Assembly (NCBI GenBank): GCA_963714995.1 | Contig: CAVQQP010000019.1 | Location: forward strand, 372,001 to 436,000 | DNA from: Prado023 sp963714995 | GTDB lineage: Bacteria; Actinomycetota; Actinomycetes; S36-B12; CAIYMF01 | Reading direction: 5' to 3' | DNA length: 64,000 nucleotides | Shown here: positions 16,383-24,870 of the stretch, one piece after another | Layout of the letters: every line of letters begins with the position of its first letter | How positions within the stretch are numbered: the stretch's first letter is position 1 | The notes under the pieces: generated by a model | What the model saw: the letters and a program-made list of their open reading frames with translations, nothing else | Databases searched by the model: none | What the model was told of the DNA's origin: nothing | Translations under genes and position numbers: made by a program

Positions 16383-18808
16383 GCGATCAGCCGAGGACCC
16401 CGTCACTCGACGGTCGGTCAGGAGGTTCGTGCGTCCTCACCGCGTCTGGTCGGGCTGATGGCCGTCGCGCTGTCGGCACGCGTACTGGGTGTCAGACTCG
16501 TCTGACCTCGCCCGCTCGAGCATGCCCGAGACCCGGCCGACTCGTCGCGTGCTGGTTCGTGGTCCTCACATTCGCTGGGCCAGACTGGCCTACGTCCGAG
16601 TGCCGCACGGGAGTACGTACGAGGAACTGAACTTCTTCGAGGCGGTCAGTCGCTGCAGCGATCCTGACTCATGGCGCCCACGGTGCCACTCGTCGGCGAC
16701 TCTGTCGGCATGCTCGATCGCTGAGGTGGCCATCCGGCGACGCGAGCCGCTCGAAGGTCGCCTTCAACATGGGCAACTACGCGACGTCGCACGAGCGTGA
16801 TGATCGTCTACTACTACTCACTGGCTGGCGAGGACCGCTCGATCCCGTGAGCCATCCATCGGCTGACCGTCGATGCTCGCGCCTCACTGGCGTTCACCGC
16901 AGTCGAACCTCGGCTCCAGGCCTACCTCGCTCACGTCACGATCCAGTGCGCGGGTCCGCAGGCGATGTCATTGCCGGCGGAGTGGCGGCTGTCCGCCATC
17001 ATGGCGCTCGGCGGCGTCGGCATCGGCATGACTGCGGTCTGCCTGGCGCTCAGGTCTCGCTGGCGCTCTTGCCGTTTGTCGTCCTGCCCGCGCTGGCCCT
17101 GTGGTACGCCTACAGCGCCGCGGCGCAGCATGCCGAGGCCTCGAGCGCAACAAGTGGCTGGTCAGCTCTGGGTGGGCTCCTCGCCCAGCACGGTCAGGGC
17201 GCGAGCGACTCTGGACGAGTCCGCGAGGCCATCCGGCAGATCGTCGGTGCACCCGAGATGCTGGTCCTCCAGCCGGACACACGGGAGCCGGTACCGAGGA
17301 CCTGCGGGCTGAGCGGATCCTCTCCTCCACCTGGGCCGACCAGGGCCCACGACCGCTCGACGCCCGACGAGCTGCCCGACGGGTGGCAGACCGGTGTCGT
17401 CACCCGCTGGACATGGGCAGCGCCAACCCGGGTGCACTGCTGCTGGGCTCCACACAGCCGCTACCGCCGTAGCCGGATCGCCGGCCGGACCCGCGGATGG
17501 TCCCTGGACGAGGCCGACGCGCCCGTCCTCGGTGCACTCGTCGCTGCCGTGGGAAGCGCCATGCGGGCCGGCGCCGCCTTCAGCGCCCTGTCCGAGGAGA
17601 CCGCCAAGCTGTCGGCCGTCGTGGACAACACCTCTGACGGCATCGCCATGGTCGACGATGCCGGCCAGGTGCGCCTCTGGAGCCAGACCATGGCCCGGAT
17701 GACCGGTGTCGACGCTGACCACATCGCCCGCAACGTGCAGGACACCCCGGAGATCGTGCAGACCCTGATCAGGGCGTCGAGGAACCCGGAGATCCGCCCC
17801 GACGGGACGCCGGCTCCGGTGCGGGCCCGTCTGGTCCGCGCCGACGGCGAGGAGCTCGAGGTCACGATCTCGACGGTCCGGGTGCGCGAGGCCACCACCT
17901 CCTCGAACGCCGACACCACCGGCTGGGTGAGCATCCTCACGGTCCACGATGAGACCCGCGAGCGCCGCGTCGAGCGCATGAAGACGGACTTCGTCGCCAC
18001 CATCTCCCACGAGCTGCGCACGCCGATCACGCCGATCAAGGGGTACGCCCACCTGCTGGCGACCCGCGGTGAGCGCATGACCCCGGAGAAGCGCACGGCC
18101 GCGCTGCAGGTCATCTCCGACCGCGCGGACCATCTGGCCCGGCTCGTGGACGACCTGCTGATGGCGTCGAAGGTGTCCGACGGCACGCGCCTGGCCATCG
18201 AGATGGGCGTGGAGGATCTCGACGTCATCGTCCGCCAGGCCGTCTCGAGCTTCCCCCAGATGGCCAGCCGGATCACCGTGGAGCTCCCCGACGAGTCGGT
18301 GCCGCTGCGTTGCGACCGGGTCCGCGCCGTCCAGTGCCTGTCGAACCTGCTCGGCAACGCCGAGAAGTACACACCGTCGGACTCCGCCATCGAGATCCGG
18401 GCCGAGGTGACTGGAACCCAGGTGCACATCCACGTGCGCGACCACGGCCCCGGCATCCCCGCCTCGGAGCAGGACCGCGTGTTCGAGCGGTTCTACCGGC
18501 GCGAGGACCCGTTCACGATGCGCACCGGCGGCGCAGGCCTCGGGCTGCACATCGCCCGTGAGCTCGCCGTCGCGATGGGCGGCGGGCTGACCCTGCAGAC
18601 GCCAAGGACCGGTCCGGGTGCGGAGTTCGTCCTGCACCTGGTGACCGTGGAGGCACCCGAGGTGACGGTCCCGCAGGCGGCCCCGCCCCAGCACAACCCG
18701 GCAGCCGCGAAGACACCGACGCGCAGGGACATGCCGGGTGCTGCGCACTCCCCCGCTGGGGATGCGACGATGTCCCCGCCCCAGGATTCCCACCTGGCAG
18801 CGATGTGA
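16379..18808 (+). CDS. Membrane sensor histidine kinase, N-terminal half frameshifted
   Basis: From 17500 on the frame is clean: PAS-like domain (AVVDNTSDGIAMVDDAGQVRLW), HisKA with the phospho-accepting His in TISHELRTPITPIKGY, and HATPase_c with N box NLLGNAEKYTPSD, G1 DHGPGIP and G2 GGAGLGLHIAREL. A Pro/Ala-rich tail ends the protein. Upstream, pieces in different frames (STYEELNFFEAV, MSLPAEWRLSAIMALGG, ALLPFVVLPALALWYAYSAAAQHAEA) look like a multi-pass membrane sensor broken by at least four indels. GTG 16379 overlaps the protease stop and is my best start. The partner is the receiver gene just downstream. Confidence 0.75.
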
Positions 18809-18829
18809 CGGATGCATGAAGGAGCCACG

Positions 18830-19192
18830 ATGCCGCTGATCCTGGTCGTCGACGACGAGGAGCCCGTCCGCATGCTTCTGCGCGACACCCTCGAGCTCGA
18901 CGCCTACGAGGTCCGGGACGCGATCGACGGGCCCGAGGCCCTCGAGTCCTTCGACGAGCGGCGCCCCGACGGAGTCATCCTCGACATCATGATGCCCCGC
19001 ATGTCGGGCATCGACGTCCTGCGGGAGATCCGCAGCCGTCCGGGCGGAGCCGACGTGCCGGTCATCCTGCTCACGGCGGCCGGCGACGACCAGACCACCT
19101 GGGACGGCTGGTCAGCCGGTGCCACCTGCTACCTCACCAAGCCGTTCGACCCGGACAACCTGCTGTCCTGGGTCGAGCGCATCCTGGCGTAG
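18830..19192 (+). CDS. Stand-alone response-regulator receiver
   Basis: 120 residues comprising only a CheY-like receiver: acidic pocket VVDDEE at residues 6-11, phospho-acceptor Asp in GVILDIMMPRMSG, Thr in VILLTAAG and the conserved Lys in YLTKPFDPDN. No output domain. ATG 18830 has AAGGAG five bases upstream; it follows the kinase stop after 21 bases. A receiver without an effector must act by protein contact, as phosphate sink or through another regulator. Confidence 0.9.
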   Translation: MPLILVVDDEEPVRMLLRDTLELDAYEVRDAIDGPEALESFDERRPDGVILDIMMPRMSGIDVLREIRSRPGGADVPVILLTAAGDDQTTWDGWSAGATCYLTKPFDPDNLLSWVERILA

Positions 19193-19243
19193 CGCGCCCA
19201 GCAACCCGGCCCAGCAACCCAGATCAGCGTCCCCGCGACCGGG

Positions 19244-20089
19244 CTACAGCCGACAGGCGTGGATGTCGGTGACGATGATCCCGCGCGCGCCCAGCTCGTA
19301 GAGCTCGTCCATCACGTGGTGGACCTTCTCCCGGGAGACCATCGCGCGGACCGCCGACCACCGTGCGTCGGCCAGCGGGGACACGGTCGGCGACTCGATC
19401 CCCGGGGTGATCACGCAGGCGCGGGCCACCAGCTCGGCGGGGATGTCGTAGTCGACCATCACGTAGGTCCGGGCAGCGATCACCCCCTGGATCCGGCGGA
19501 CGAAGGTGGCGACCTCGCCGTCCTGCCCCACGCCGGCGCGGCGGATCAGCAGGGCCTCGCTGACCAGCAGCGGGTCCCCGATCGTCTCGAGGCCCGCCTG
19601 GCGCAGAGTGCCTCCCGTGGCCACGACATCGGCCACCGCATCGGCGACACCCAGGCGCACGGCGTTCTCGACGGCCCCATCGAGGCGCACGACGGTGGCC
19701 GACACCTGTGCTCGGGCGAGGAAGTCGTCCAGCAGCCCGGGGTAGCTCGTGGCGATCCGCCACCCGTCGAGGTCCGCGACCGTGCGGGCGGCGCCGGCGG
19801 GCACGGCCAGCCGGAAGGTCGAGGGGGCGAACCCCAGGCGCATGACCTCCTTGGCCGGGGCACGGCTGTCGAGGAGCATGTCCAACCCGGTGATCCCCAG
19901 GTCGAGGGTGCCGGACCCCACGTAGATCGCGATGTCGCGGGGCCGCAGGAAGAAGAACTCGACGTCGTTGGCCTCATCGGTGACCACGAGGTCGCGCACG
20001 TTGGCCCCGGCGAGGTACCCGGCCTCGCGGAGGATCCCGCGCGCCGGTTCGGCGAGGGCGCCCTTGTTGGGCACGGCGATGCGGAGCAT
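19244..20089 (-). CDS. hisG: ATP phosphoribosyltransferase
   Basis: First enzyme of histidine synthesis, joining ATP and PRPP. 281 residues, the long HisG form that needs no HisZ: catalytic domains with AVPNKGAL, GSGTLDLGITG and the PRPP loop in VADVVATGGTLRQAG, then a C-terminal ACT-like regulatory domain (PTVSPLADARWSAVRAMV to TDIHACRL) that binds histidine. It follows hisE by 26 bases, an arrangement typical of actinobacteria, where hisE-hisG sit beside the riboflavin genes. Confidence 0.96.
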   Translation of the reverse strand: MLRIAVPNKGALAEPARGILREAGYLAGANVRDLVVTDEANDVEFFFLRPRDIAIYVGSGTLDLGITGLDMLLDSRAPAKEVMRLGFAPSTFRLAVPAGAARTVADLDGWRIATSYPGLLDDFLARAQVSATVVRLDGAVENAVRLGVADAVADVVATGGTLRQAGLETIGDPLLVSEALLIRRAGVGQDGEVATFVRRIQGVIAARTYVMVDYDIPAELVARACVITPGIESPTVSPLADARWSAVRAMVSREKVHHVMDELYELGARGIIVTDIHACRL

Positions 20090-20115
20090 GTCAGTCCTGT
20101 CTGGGATCGGGTGGG

Positions 20116-20379
20116 CTACAGGTGCTCGTAGACGTCGTCGAGGCTGAGCCCGGCGGCGATCATGAGGACCTGGGCGTGGTAGAGCAGCTGGGAGATCTCC
20201 TCGGCCGCCCGTGCGGGGCCTTCGTGCTCGGCGGCCATCCAGGCCTCCGCGGCCTCCTCGACGACCTTCTTGCCCACGGCATGGACCCCGCCGGAGAGCA
20301 GCGCGACCGTGCCGGATGCAGGGTCTCCCGCAGCGGCCTTGGCGGAGAGCTCGGCGAACAGCCCATCGAAGGTCTTCAC
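20116..20379 (-). CDS. hisE: Phosphoribosyl-ATP pyrophosphatase
   Basis: Second step of histidine synthesis, removing pyrophosphate from PR-ATP. 87 residues of the all-alpha NTP-pyrophosphohydrolase fold, with the metal-binding GKKVVEEAAEAWMAA and AAEEISQLLYHAQVLM. A separate hisE (not fused to hisI) is the actinobacterial rule. Lies between ribH and hisG. Confidence 0.96.
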   Translation of the reverse strand: MKTFDGLFAELSAKAAAGDPASGTVALLSGGVHAVGKKVVEEAAEAWMAAEHEGPARAAEEISQLLYHAQVLMIAAGLSLDDVYEHL

Positions 20380-20401
20380 GAGGGAGCAGCCTACGCCGCC
20401 G

Positions 20402-20899
20402 TCAGAAGCCGGTCGGGACGCCGCCGCCGGGACGACGGATCGTGCGCAGTGTCAGCGCCAGCGAGAGCGCGGCCTCCGACGCCTCCCGACCCTTGTCCTC
20501 GCGGGAGTCGGGCAGGCCGGCACGGTCGAGCGCCTGGGCCTCGTCGTCGCAGGTCAGCAGGCCGAATCCGATCGGCACCCCGGTGTCGAGGGTGACCCGG
20601 GACAACCCTGACGTCGCGGCATCGCAGACGTACTCGAAGTGCGGCGTGCCGCCCCGGATGATCACGCCGAGCGCGACCACGGCGTCGAACCCGGCGTTCG
20701 CCGCGACCTGGGCGGCCAACGGCAGCTCGAAGGACCCCGGCACGCGGTAGAGCACGCTCACGGCCCCGGCGTGGGTGCAGGCGCCCACCGCCCCGGCGAT
20801 CAGCCCGTCCATCACGGTGTCGTGCCACGAGGAGGCGACGATCGCCACCCGTAGTCCCTCCGCGTCGATCTCGACGCTCGGTGCGCCCGCTCCACTCAT
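20402..20899 (-). CDS. ribH: 6,7-dimethyl-8-ribityllumazine synthase
   Basis: Condenses the pyrimidine and the four-carbon phosphate to lumazine, the last step before riboflavin. 165 residues; substrate motifs VASSWHDTV, VPGSFELPLAAQ, VALGVIIRGGTPHFEYV with the catalytic His, and GFGLLTCDDEAQALDRAG. ATG 20899 overlaps the ribBA stop by four bases (ATGA). Forms an icosahedral or pentameric shell in relatives. Confidence 0.96.
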   Translation of the reverse strand: MSGAGAPSVEIDAEGLRVAIVASSWHDTVMDGLIAGAVGACTHAGAVSVLYRVPGSFELPLAAQVAANAGFDAVVALGVIIRGGTPHFEYVCDAATSGLSRVTLDTGVPIGFGLLTCDDEAQALDRAGLPDSREDKGREASEAALSLALTLRTIRRPGGGVPTGF

Positions 20900-22323
20900 C
20901 GGTGTCCTCCCATATGGCCCATCCGCTCGCGCTTGGTCGCCATGTAGGCGGCGTTGAACCGGTTGGGCGCGATCTCCAGCGGCACGCGATCGACGATCGT
21001 GAGCCCATAGCCCGACAGGCCCGCGAGCTTCGCCGGGTTGTTGGTCAGCAGGCGCATCGTGCGCACGCCGAGGTCCGCCAGGATCTGCGCGCCCGTGCCG
21101 TAGTCGCGGGCGTCGGCCGGCAGCCCGAGGTCGAGGTTGGCATCGACCGTGTCGCGACCACCGTCCTGCAGGGCGTACGCGGAGAGCTTCGAGACCAGTC
21201 CGATCCCCCGGCCCTCGTGGCCGCGCATGTAGAGGACCACGCCACGGCCCGCCTCGGACACCGCCCGCATGGCGGCCTGCAGCTGCGGGCCGCAGTCGCA
21301 GCGAAGCGATCCGAAGGCGTCGCCCGTGAGGCACTCGGAGTGCACCCGCACGAGGATGTCCTGCCCGTCGCCGATGTCCCCGACGACCAGCGCCACATGC
21401 TCGATGTCGTCCAGGGAGCACCGGTAGCCGACGGCCGTGAAGTCGCCGAACGCGGTCGGCAGGGTGGTCGTGGCCACGCGCTCGACCTGGCGCTCGTGGC
21501 CGCGGCGGTAGCGGATCAGGTCGGCGATCGAGACCATGATCAGCCCGTGCTCGTCGGCGAACGCGCGGCACTGGGGCGCGCGCATCATGGTGCCGTCCTC
21601 GTTCATGAGCTCGCACAGCGCGCCTGAGGGACTGAGGCCGGCGAGCTGGGCGAGGTCGACCGCGGCCTCGGTGTGCCCGGCGCGGCGCAGCACGCCACCC
21701 GGGACCGCACGCAGCGGCATCACGTGTCCGGGGCGGGTCAGGTCGTAGGGCTCCGTGGCGGAGTCGGAGAGGACCTTGATGGTGTGGGCGCGATCCGCGG
21801 CCGAGATCCCGGTGGACTCCACGTCTCGGGCATCCACGGACACGGCGTACGCGGTCTGCTTGCGATCCTCGTTGACGGCCGTCATGGGCGGCAGCCCGAG
21901 CCGGTCGAGGTCCTCGCCGGGGAGGCTCACGCAGATGTAGCCCGAGGTGTGCCGGATCATGAACGCGGTCAGCTCCGGGGTCGCCCGCGTGCCGGCGAAG
22001 ATGAGGTCGCCCTCGTTCTCGCGGTCCTCGTCGTCGACGACCACCACGGCCTCGCCGCGCGCGATGGCCGCGATGGCGTCGGGGATGCTGTCGAGGCGGA
22101 CTCCCCCGGCCGCGGAGGTCGGGGCGTCGGCAGGGTGCGGTGGCTCAGGGGCTGGCGGTGCGACGGGCGTGTCGGCTGGGCTGGGCTGGCCTCCGGCGTC
22201 CCCCTGTGGATCGGGCGTGGAGTCAGAGGTCTCGGATGGGTCTGCCTCTGTGTCCGCACCCCGGTGCACGTCCGGGTCGAGCGGGATGCCCGCCCGACCG
22301 AAGAGCTCGTCGGCCGGGATCAT
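20896..22323 (-). CDS. ribBA: 3,4-dihydroxy-2-butanone 4-phosphate synthase / GTP cyclohydrolase II
   Basis: Bifunctional riboflavin enzyme, 475 residues. After an unusual first 80 residues rich in Pro, Asp and Ser (low complexity), the DHBP-synthase half shows VVVVDDEDRENEGDL and GHTEAAVDLAQLAG; the cyclohydrolase half shows the zinc cysteines in SECLTGDAFGSLRCDCGPQL and the catalytic MRGHEGRGIGL. ATG 22323 overlaps the ribE stop (ATGA) and the ribH start overlaps its stop, so the operon is tightly coupled. Confidence 0.96.
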   Translation of the reverse strand: MIPADELFGRAGIPLDPDVHRGADTEADPSETSDSTPDPQGDAGGQPSPADTPVAPPAPEPPHPADAPTSAAGGVRLDSIPDAIAAIARGEAVVVVDDEDRENEGDLIFAGTRATPELTAFMIRHTSGYICVSLPGEDLDRLGLPPMTAVNEDRKQTAYAVSVDARDVESTGISAADRAHTIKVLSDSATEPYDLTRPGHVMPLRAVPGGVLRRAGHTEAAVDLAQLAGLSPSGALCELMNEDGTMMRAPQCRAFADEHGLIMVSIADLIRYRRGHERQVERVATTTLPTAFGDFTAVGYRCSLDDIEHVALVVGDIGDGQDILVRVHSECLTGDAFGSLRCDCGPQLQAAMRAVSEAGRGVVLYMRGHEGRGIGLVSKLSAYALQDGGRDTVDANLDLGLPADARDYGTGAQILADLGVRTMRLLTNNPAKLAGLSGYGLTIVDRVPLEIAPNRFNAAYMATKRERMGHMGGHR

Positions 22324-22926
22324 GCCCGCACCGCCAGCATGCGCTCGACGTACTTGGCGATCACGTCCACCTCGAGGTTGACCGGGTCCCCGACCTGCCG
22401 CCGGCCCAGCGTGGTGGCGCTGAGCGTGGTCGGGATCAGGGACACGGAGAACCAGGGCTGGTCGCCGTCCACGACCTCGACGACCGTGAGGGACACCCCG
22501 TCGACGGTGATGGATCCCTTCTCGACCAGGAAGCGGGCGAGGTCGGCGGGCAGGTCGATCTCGACGACCTCCCAGTTCTCGCTGGGGCGACGTGCACGGA
22601 TCCGTCCCAGGCCGTCCACATGGCCCTGCACGATATGACCACCGAACCTGCCATCTGCGGCCATCGGCCGCTCCAGGTTGACCGGATCTCCGGGCTGCAG
22701 CGAGCCCAACGAGCTGCGACCCAGGGTCTCGGACATCACGTCCGCGGAGAACGCCTCCCCGTCGAGCGTGACCACGGTGAGGCACACCCCGTTGACCGCG
22801 ATGCTGTCGCCGAGCGTTGGCGTCAGCGGTCACGGTCCCCCCGGAGACGACAAGGCGCGCCGAGTCGTCGGACAGCCTCGTGACCTCGACGACGCGACCC
22901 AGCTCCTCGACGATCCCGGTGAACAC
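22320..22926 (-). CDS. ribE: Riboflavin synthase alpha subunit, one frameshift
   Basis: Dismutates two lumazines to riboflavin. The two barrel repeats are visible: VFTGIVEELGRV at the start with VNGVCLTVVTLDG, and GHIVQGHVDGLGRI with VDGVSLTVVEV. GTG 22926 has GAGGAGG eight bases upstream and gives the invariant (M)FTGI start. The frame slips once at about 22810-22820, between TADANA and DSIAVNG. Loss of an essential enzyme is unlikely, so I take the slip as a sequencing error. Confidence 0.92.
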
Positions 22927-22982
22927 TCTCGTGACCTCCTCGATGGTCCCCGACCCAGCCCGCAACGGCGCAGCACGCGACG

Positions 22983-24020
22983 TCAGGACGGGTCCCCGGG
23001 CACCATTCTCCCGTCCACACGAACGTCCTGGCCAACCCGGGTGATTCCCGTGATCTCGAGCTGCATCGCGGAGCCGATCGCGGTGATCCCGAGATCGCCC
23101 ACGGCGGACGGCCCGGAGCCCAGGATCCTGGGGCCGAGGTACCAGACGACGCGGTCGACGAGCCCCGCCCGCAGGAAGGCTGCGGCCAGCGTGGGACCAC
23201 CCTCCAGCAGGACGTGCTGGACGTCCTCTCGGGCGAGGGCGTCCAGCACCTCGGCGGGCGACTCGGTCGGGAACGTGCGCAGCGGCGCGATCCCATCGCG
23301 CAGCGCAGCCCCCGCGGGGATCTCGCGGCGACCCATCACGACGCGCATGGGCTGGCGCGTCGCCGGCACCCCGCGGGCATCGCGGACGGTCAGGGAGGGG
23401 TCATCGGCCAGCGCGGTGCCCGTTCCGATCAGGACCGCGTCCACCTCGGCGCGCAGCTGATGGACCTGGGCGCGCGCCTGCTCCCCGGTGATCCACCGGC
23501 TCGAGCCGTCAGCAGCGGCCACGCGGCCGTCCATGGTGCTGGCGACCTTCCAGGTGACCAGCGGGCGGCCCTGGCGGACGGCGAAGGTCCAGGCCTCGTT
23601 GATCGCTGCCGACTCGTCGGCGAGCAGGCCCCGGACCACGTCGACCCCCGCGGCGGCCAGACGGTCGGCTCCCCCGGCGGCCACGGGGTTCGGGTCCGAC
23701 TGGGCGAGGACGACGCGCGCGATCCCGGCCGCGAGCAGGGCGTCCACGCAGGGGCCCGTGCGCCCGGTGTGGTTGCACGGCTCGAGGGTGACCACGGCGG
23801 TGGCGCCCCGAGCCGCCGCGCCAGCCGCAGCCAGCGCTGCCGCCTCGGCGTGGGGGGTTCCCGCCCCCCGATGGAATCCCTCGGCGATCGTGGCGCCGGT
23901 CGCGTCGAGCAGGACGCAGCCCACACGCGGGTTCGGTCCCCGCGGGACCCCCGGGGTGACGGCGATGGTCAGCGCGCGGCGCATGGCCGCCTTCTCGACG
24001 TCCGTCGCCGGACCGCTCAC
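22983..24020 (-). CDS. ribD: Bifunctional pyrimidine deaminase / reductase
   Basis: Two steps of riboflavin synthesis. The zinc deaminase half has THAEAAAL (as TPHAEAAAL) and LEPCNHTGRTGPCVDALL; the NADPH reductase half has VTWKVASTMDGRVAAADGSS, RWITG and VLLEGGPTLAAAFL. 345 residues, full length. ATG 24020 overlaps the rpe stop by four bases. Confidence 0.96.
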   Translation of the reverse strand: MSGPATDVEKAAMRRALTIAVTPGVPRGPNPRVGCVLLDATGATIAEGFHRGAGTPHAEAAALAAAGAAARGATAVVTLEPCNHTGRTGPCVDALLAAGIARVVLAQSDPNPVAAGGADRLAAAGVDVVRGLLADESAAINEAWTFAVRQGRPLVTWKVASTMDGRVAAADGSSRWITGEQARAQVHQLRAEVDAVLIGTGTALADDPSLTVRDARGVPATRQPMRVVMGRREIPAGAALRDGIAPLRTFPTESPAEVLDALAREDVQHVLLEGGPTLAAAFLRAGLVDRVVWYLGPRILGSGPSAVGDLGITAIGSAMQLEITGITRVGQDVRVDGRMVPGDPS

Positions 24021-24679
24021 AGCGGCGACGCAGCGGCCGCGGCCGCTCGGAGCGCCGTGCAGGCGGCCGCAGGGTCCTGAGCCCCGTAGACGGCAGAGCC
24101 CGCCACGAAGACATCGGCACCGGCCTCGGCGCAGCGCTCGATCGTCTCGGCCGAGACCCCTCCGTCGACCTGCAGCCAGATGTCCGCGTCACCGATGAGC
24201 TGCCGGGCGCGGCGGATCTTGGGGACGGCGAGCTCCAGGAACGGCTGCCCGCCGAACCCGGGCTCGACGCTCATGATCAGGATCATGTCGATCTCATCCA
24301 CGAGGTCGGCCAGCGAGTCGACCGGCGTCGCGGGCTTGATGCCGACCCCGGCGCGCGCGCCCTGCCGACGGATCTCCCTGGCCAGACGCACCGGTGCGCC
24401 AGCCGCCTCCAGGTGGAACGTCACGCTGCCGGCACCTGCCTCGGCGTAGGCCGGGGCCCACCGATCAGGGTCGTCGATCATGAGGTGGCAGTCCACGGGA
24501 GTGCTCACGTGGGCCAGGAGAGCCTGGACCACGGGCAGGCCGAGTGTCAGGTTGGGCACGAAGTGGTTGTCCATGACGTCCACGTGCAGCCAGTCCGCAC
24601 TTCCGGCGACGCGCTCGCACTCGCGCGCAAGGTCGGCGAAGTCCGCCGCGAGGATGCTCGGGGAGATCTGGATGCCCAT
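24017..24679 (-). CDS. rpe: Ribulose-phosphate 3-epimerase
   Basis: Interconverts ribulose-5-P and xylulose-5-P; ribulose-5-P also feeds the RibB reaction downstream, which fits its place at the head of the rib operon. 220 residues of TIM barrel: SPSILAADFADLA, LHVDVMDNHFVPNLTLG with the metal/catalytic Asp, HLMIDDPDRW, MSVEPGFGGQPF and VDGGVSAETI. Leaderless start: TAGGCT six bases before ATG 24679. Confidence 0.96.
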   Translation of the reverse strand: MGIQISPSILAADFADLARECERVAGSADWLHVDVMDNHFVPNLTLGLPVVQALLAHVSTPVDCHLMIDDPDRWAPAYAEAGAGSVTFHLEAAGAPVRLAREIRRQGARAGVGIKPATPVDSLADLVDEIDMILIMSVEPGFGGQPFLELAVPKIRRARQLIGDADIWLQVDGGVSAETIERCAEAGADVFVAGSAVYGAQDPAAACTALRAAAAAASPL

Positions 24680-24685
24680 GACGGC

Positions 24686-24691
24686 AGCCTA
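24686..24691 (-). promoter_or_regulatory. -10 element of the rpe-rib-his operon
   Basis: TAGGCT with six-base spacer before ATG 24679. No FMN riboswitch is seen upstream of rpe or between the rib genes. Confidence 0.55.
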
Positions 24692-24839
24692 ACTTCGCCC
24701 CGCACGGATCGGGGTGGCGGAGGACCCCCGATCCGGACGCCCGGGACTCAGGGCCGTCGGGCCATCGCTGCTCGACAGGGGCGCTCGTCCACAGGGCTGC
24801 TGGCGATCTCTGGTCGATGTCGGACCCCCGGCGTATTGT

Positions 24840-24855
24840 TCGAACATCAGTTCGG
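24840..24855 (+). promoter_or_regulatory. LexA (SOS) box
   Basis: TCGAACATCAGTTCGG matches the actinobacterial LexA consensus TCGAAC-N4-GTTCGA at all but the last base. It ends 15 bases before GTG 24871 of the DUF222-HNH gene. Confidence 0.75.
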
Positions 24856-24870
24856 ACAGGGGGAGCTCAG

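Noticed and set aside
14480..17500. True pseudogene cluster
   Set aside because: Catalytic motifs of the protease and all membrane-sensor pieces are preserved across frames, and the same kind of slip breaks housekeeping genes elsewhere; sequencing indels fit better, though decay is not excluded.
20896..22965. A 689-codon ribE-ribBA fusion
   Set aside because: It arises from the ribE frame slip at 22810-22820; the second half of riboflavin synthase is intact in the other frame and ends with an ATGA overlap.
22927..24016. FMN riboswitch before the riboflavin genes
   Set aside because: The rib genes overlap or nearly touch, and rpe starts directly after a -10 element, leaving no room for the aptamer; none of its conserved stems was seen.
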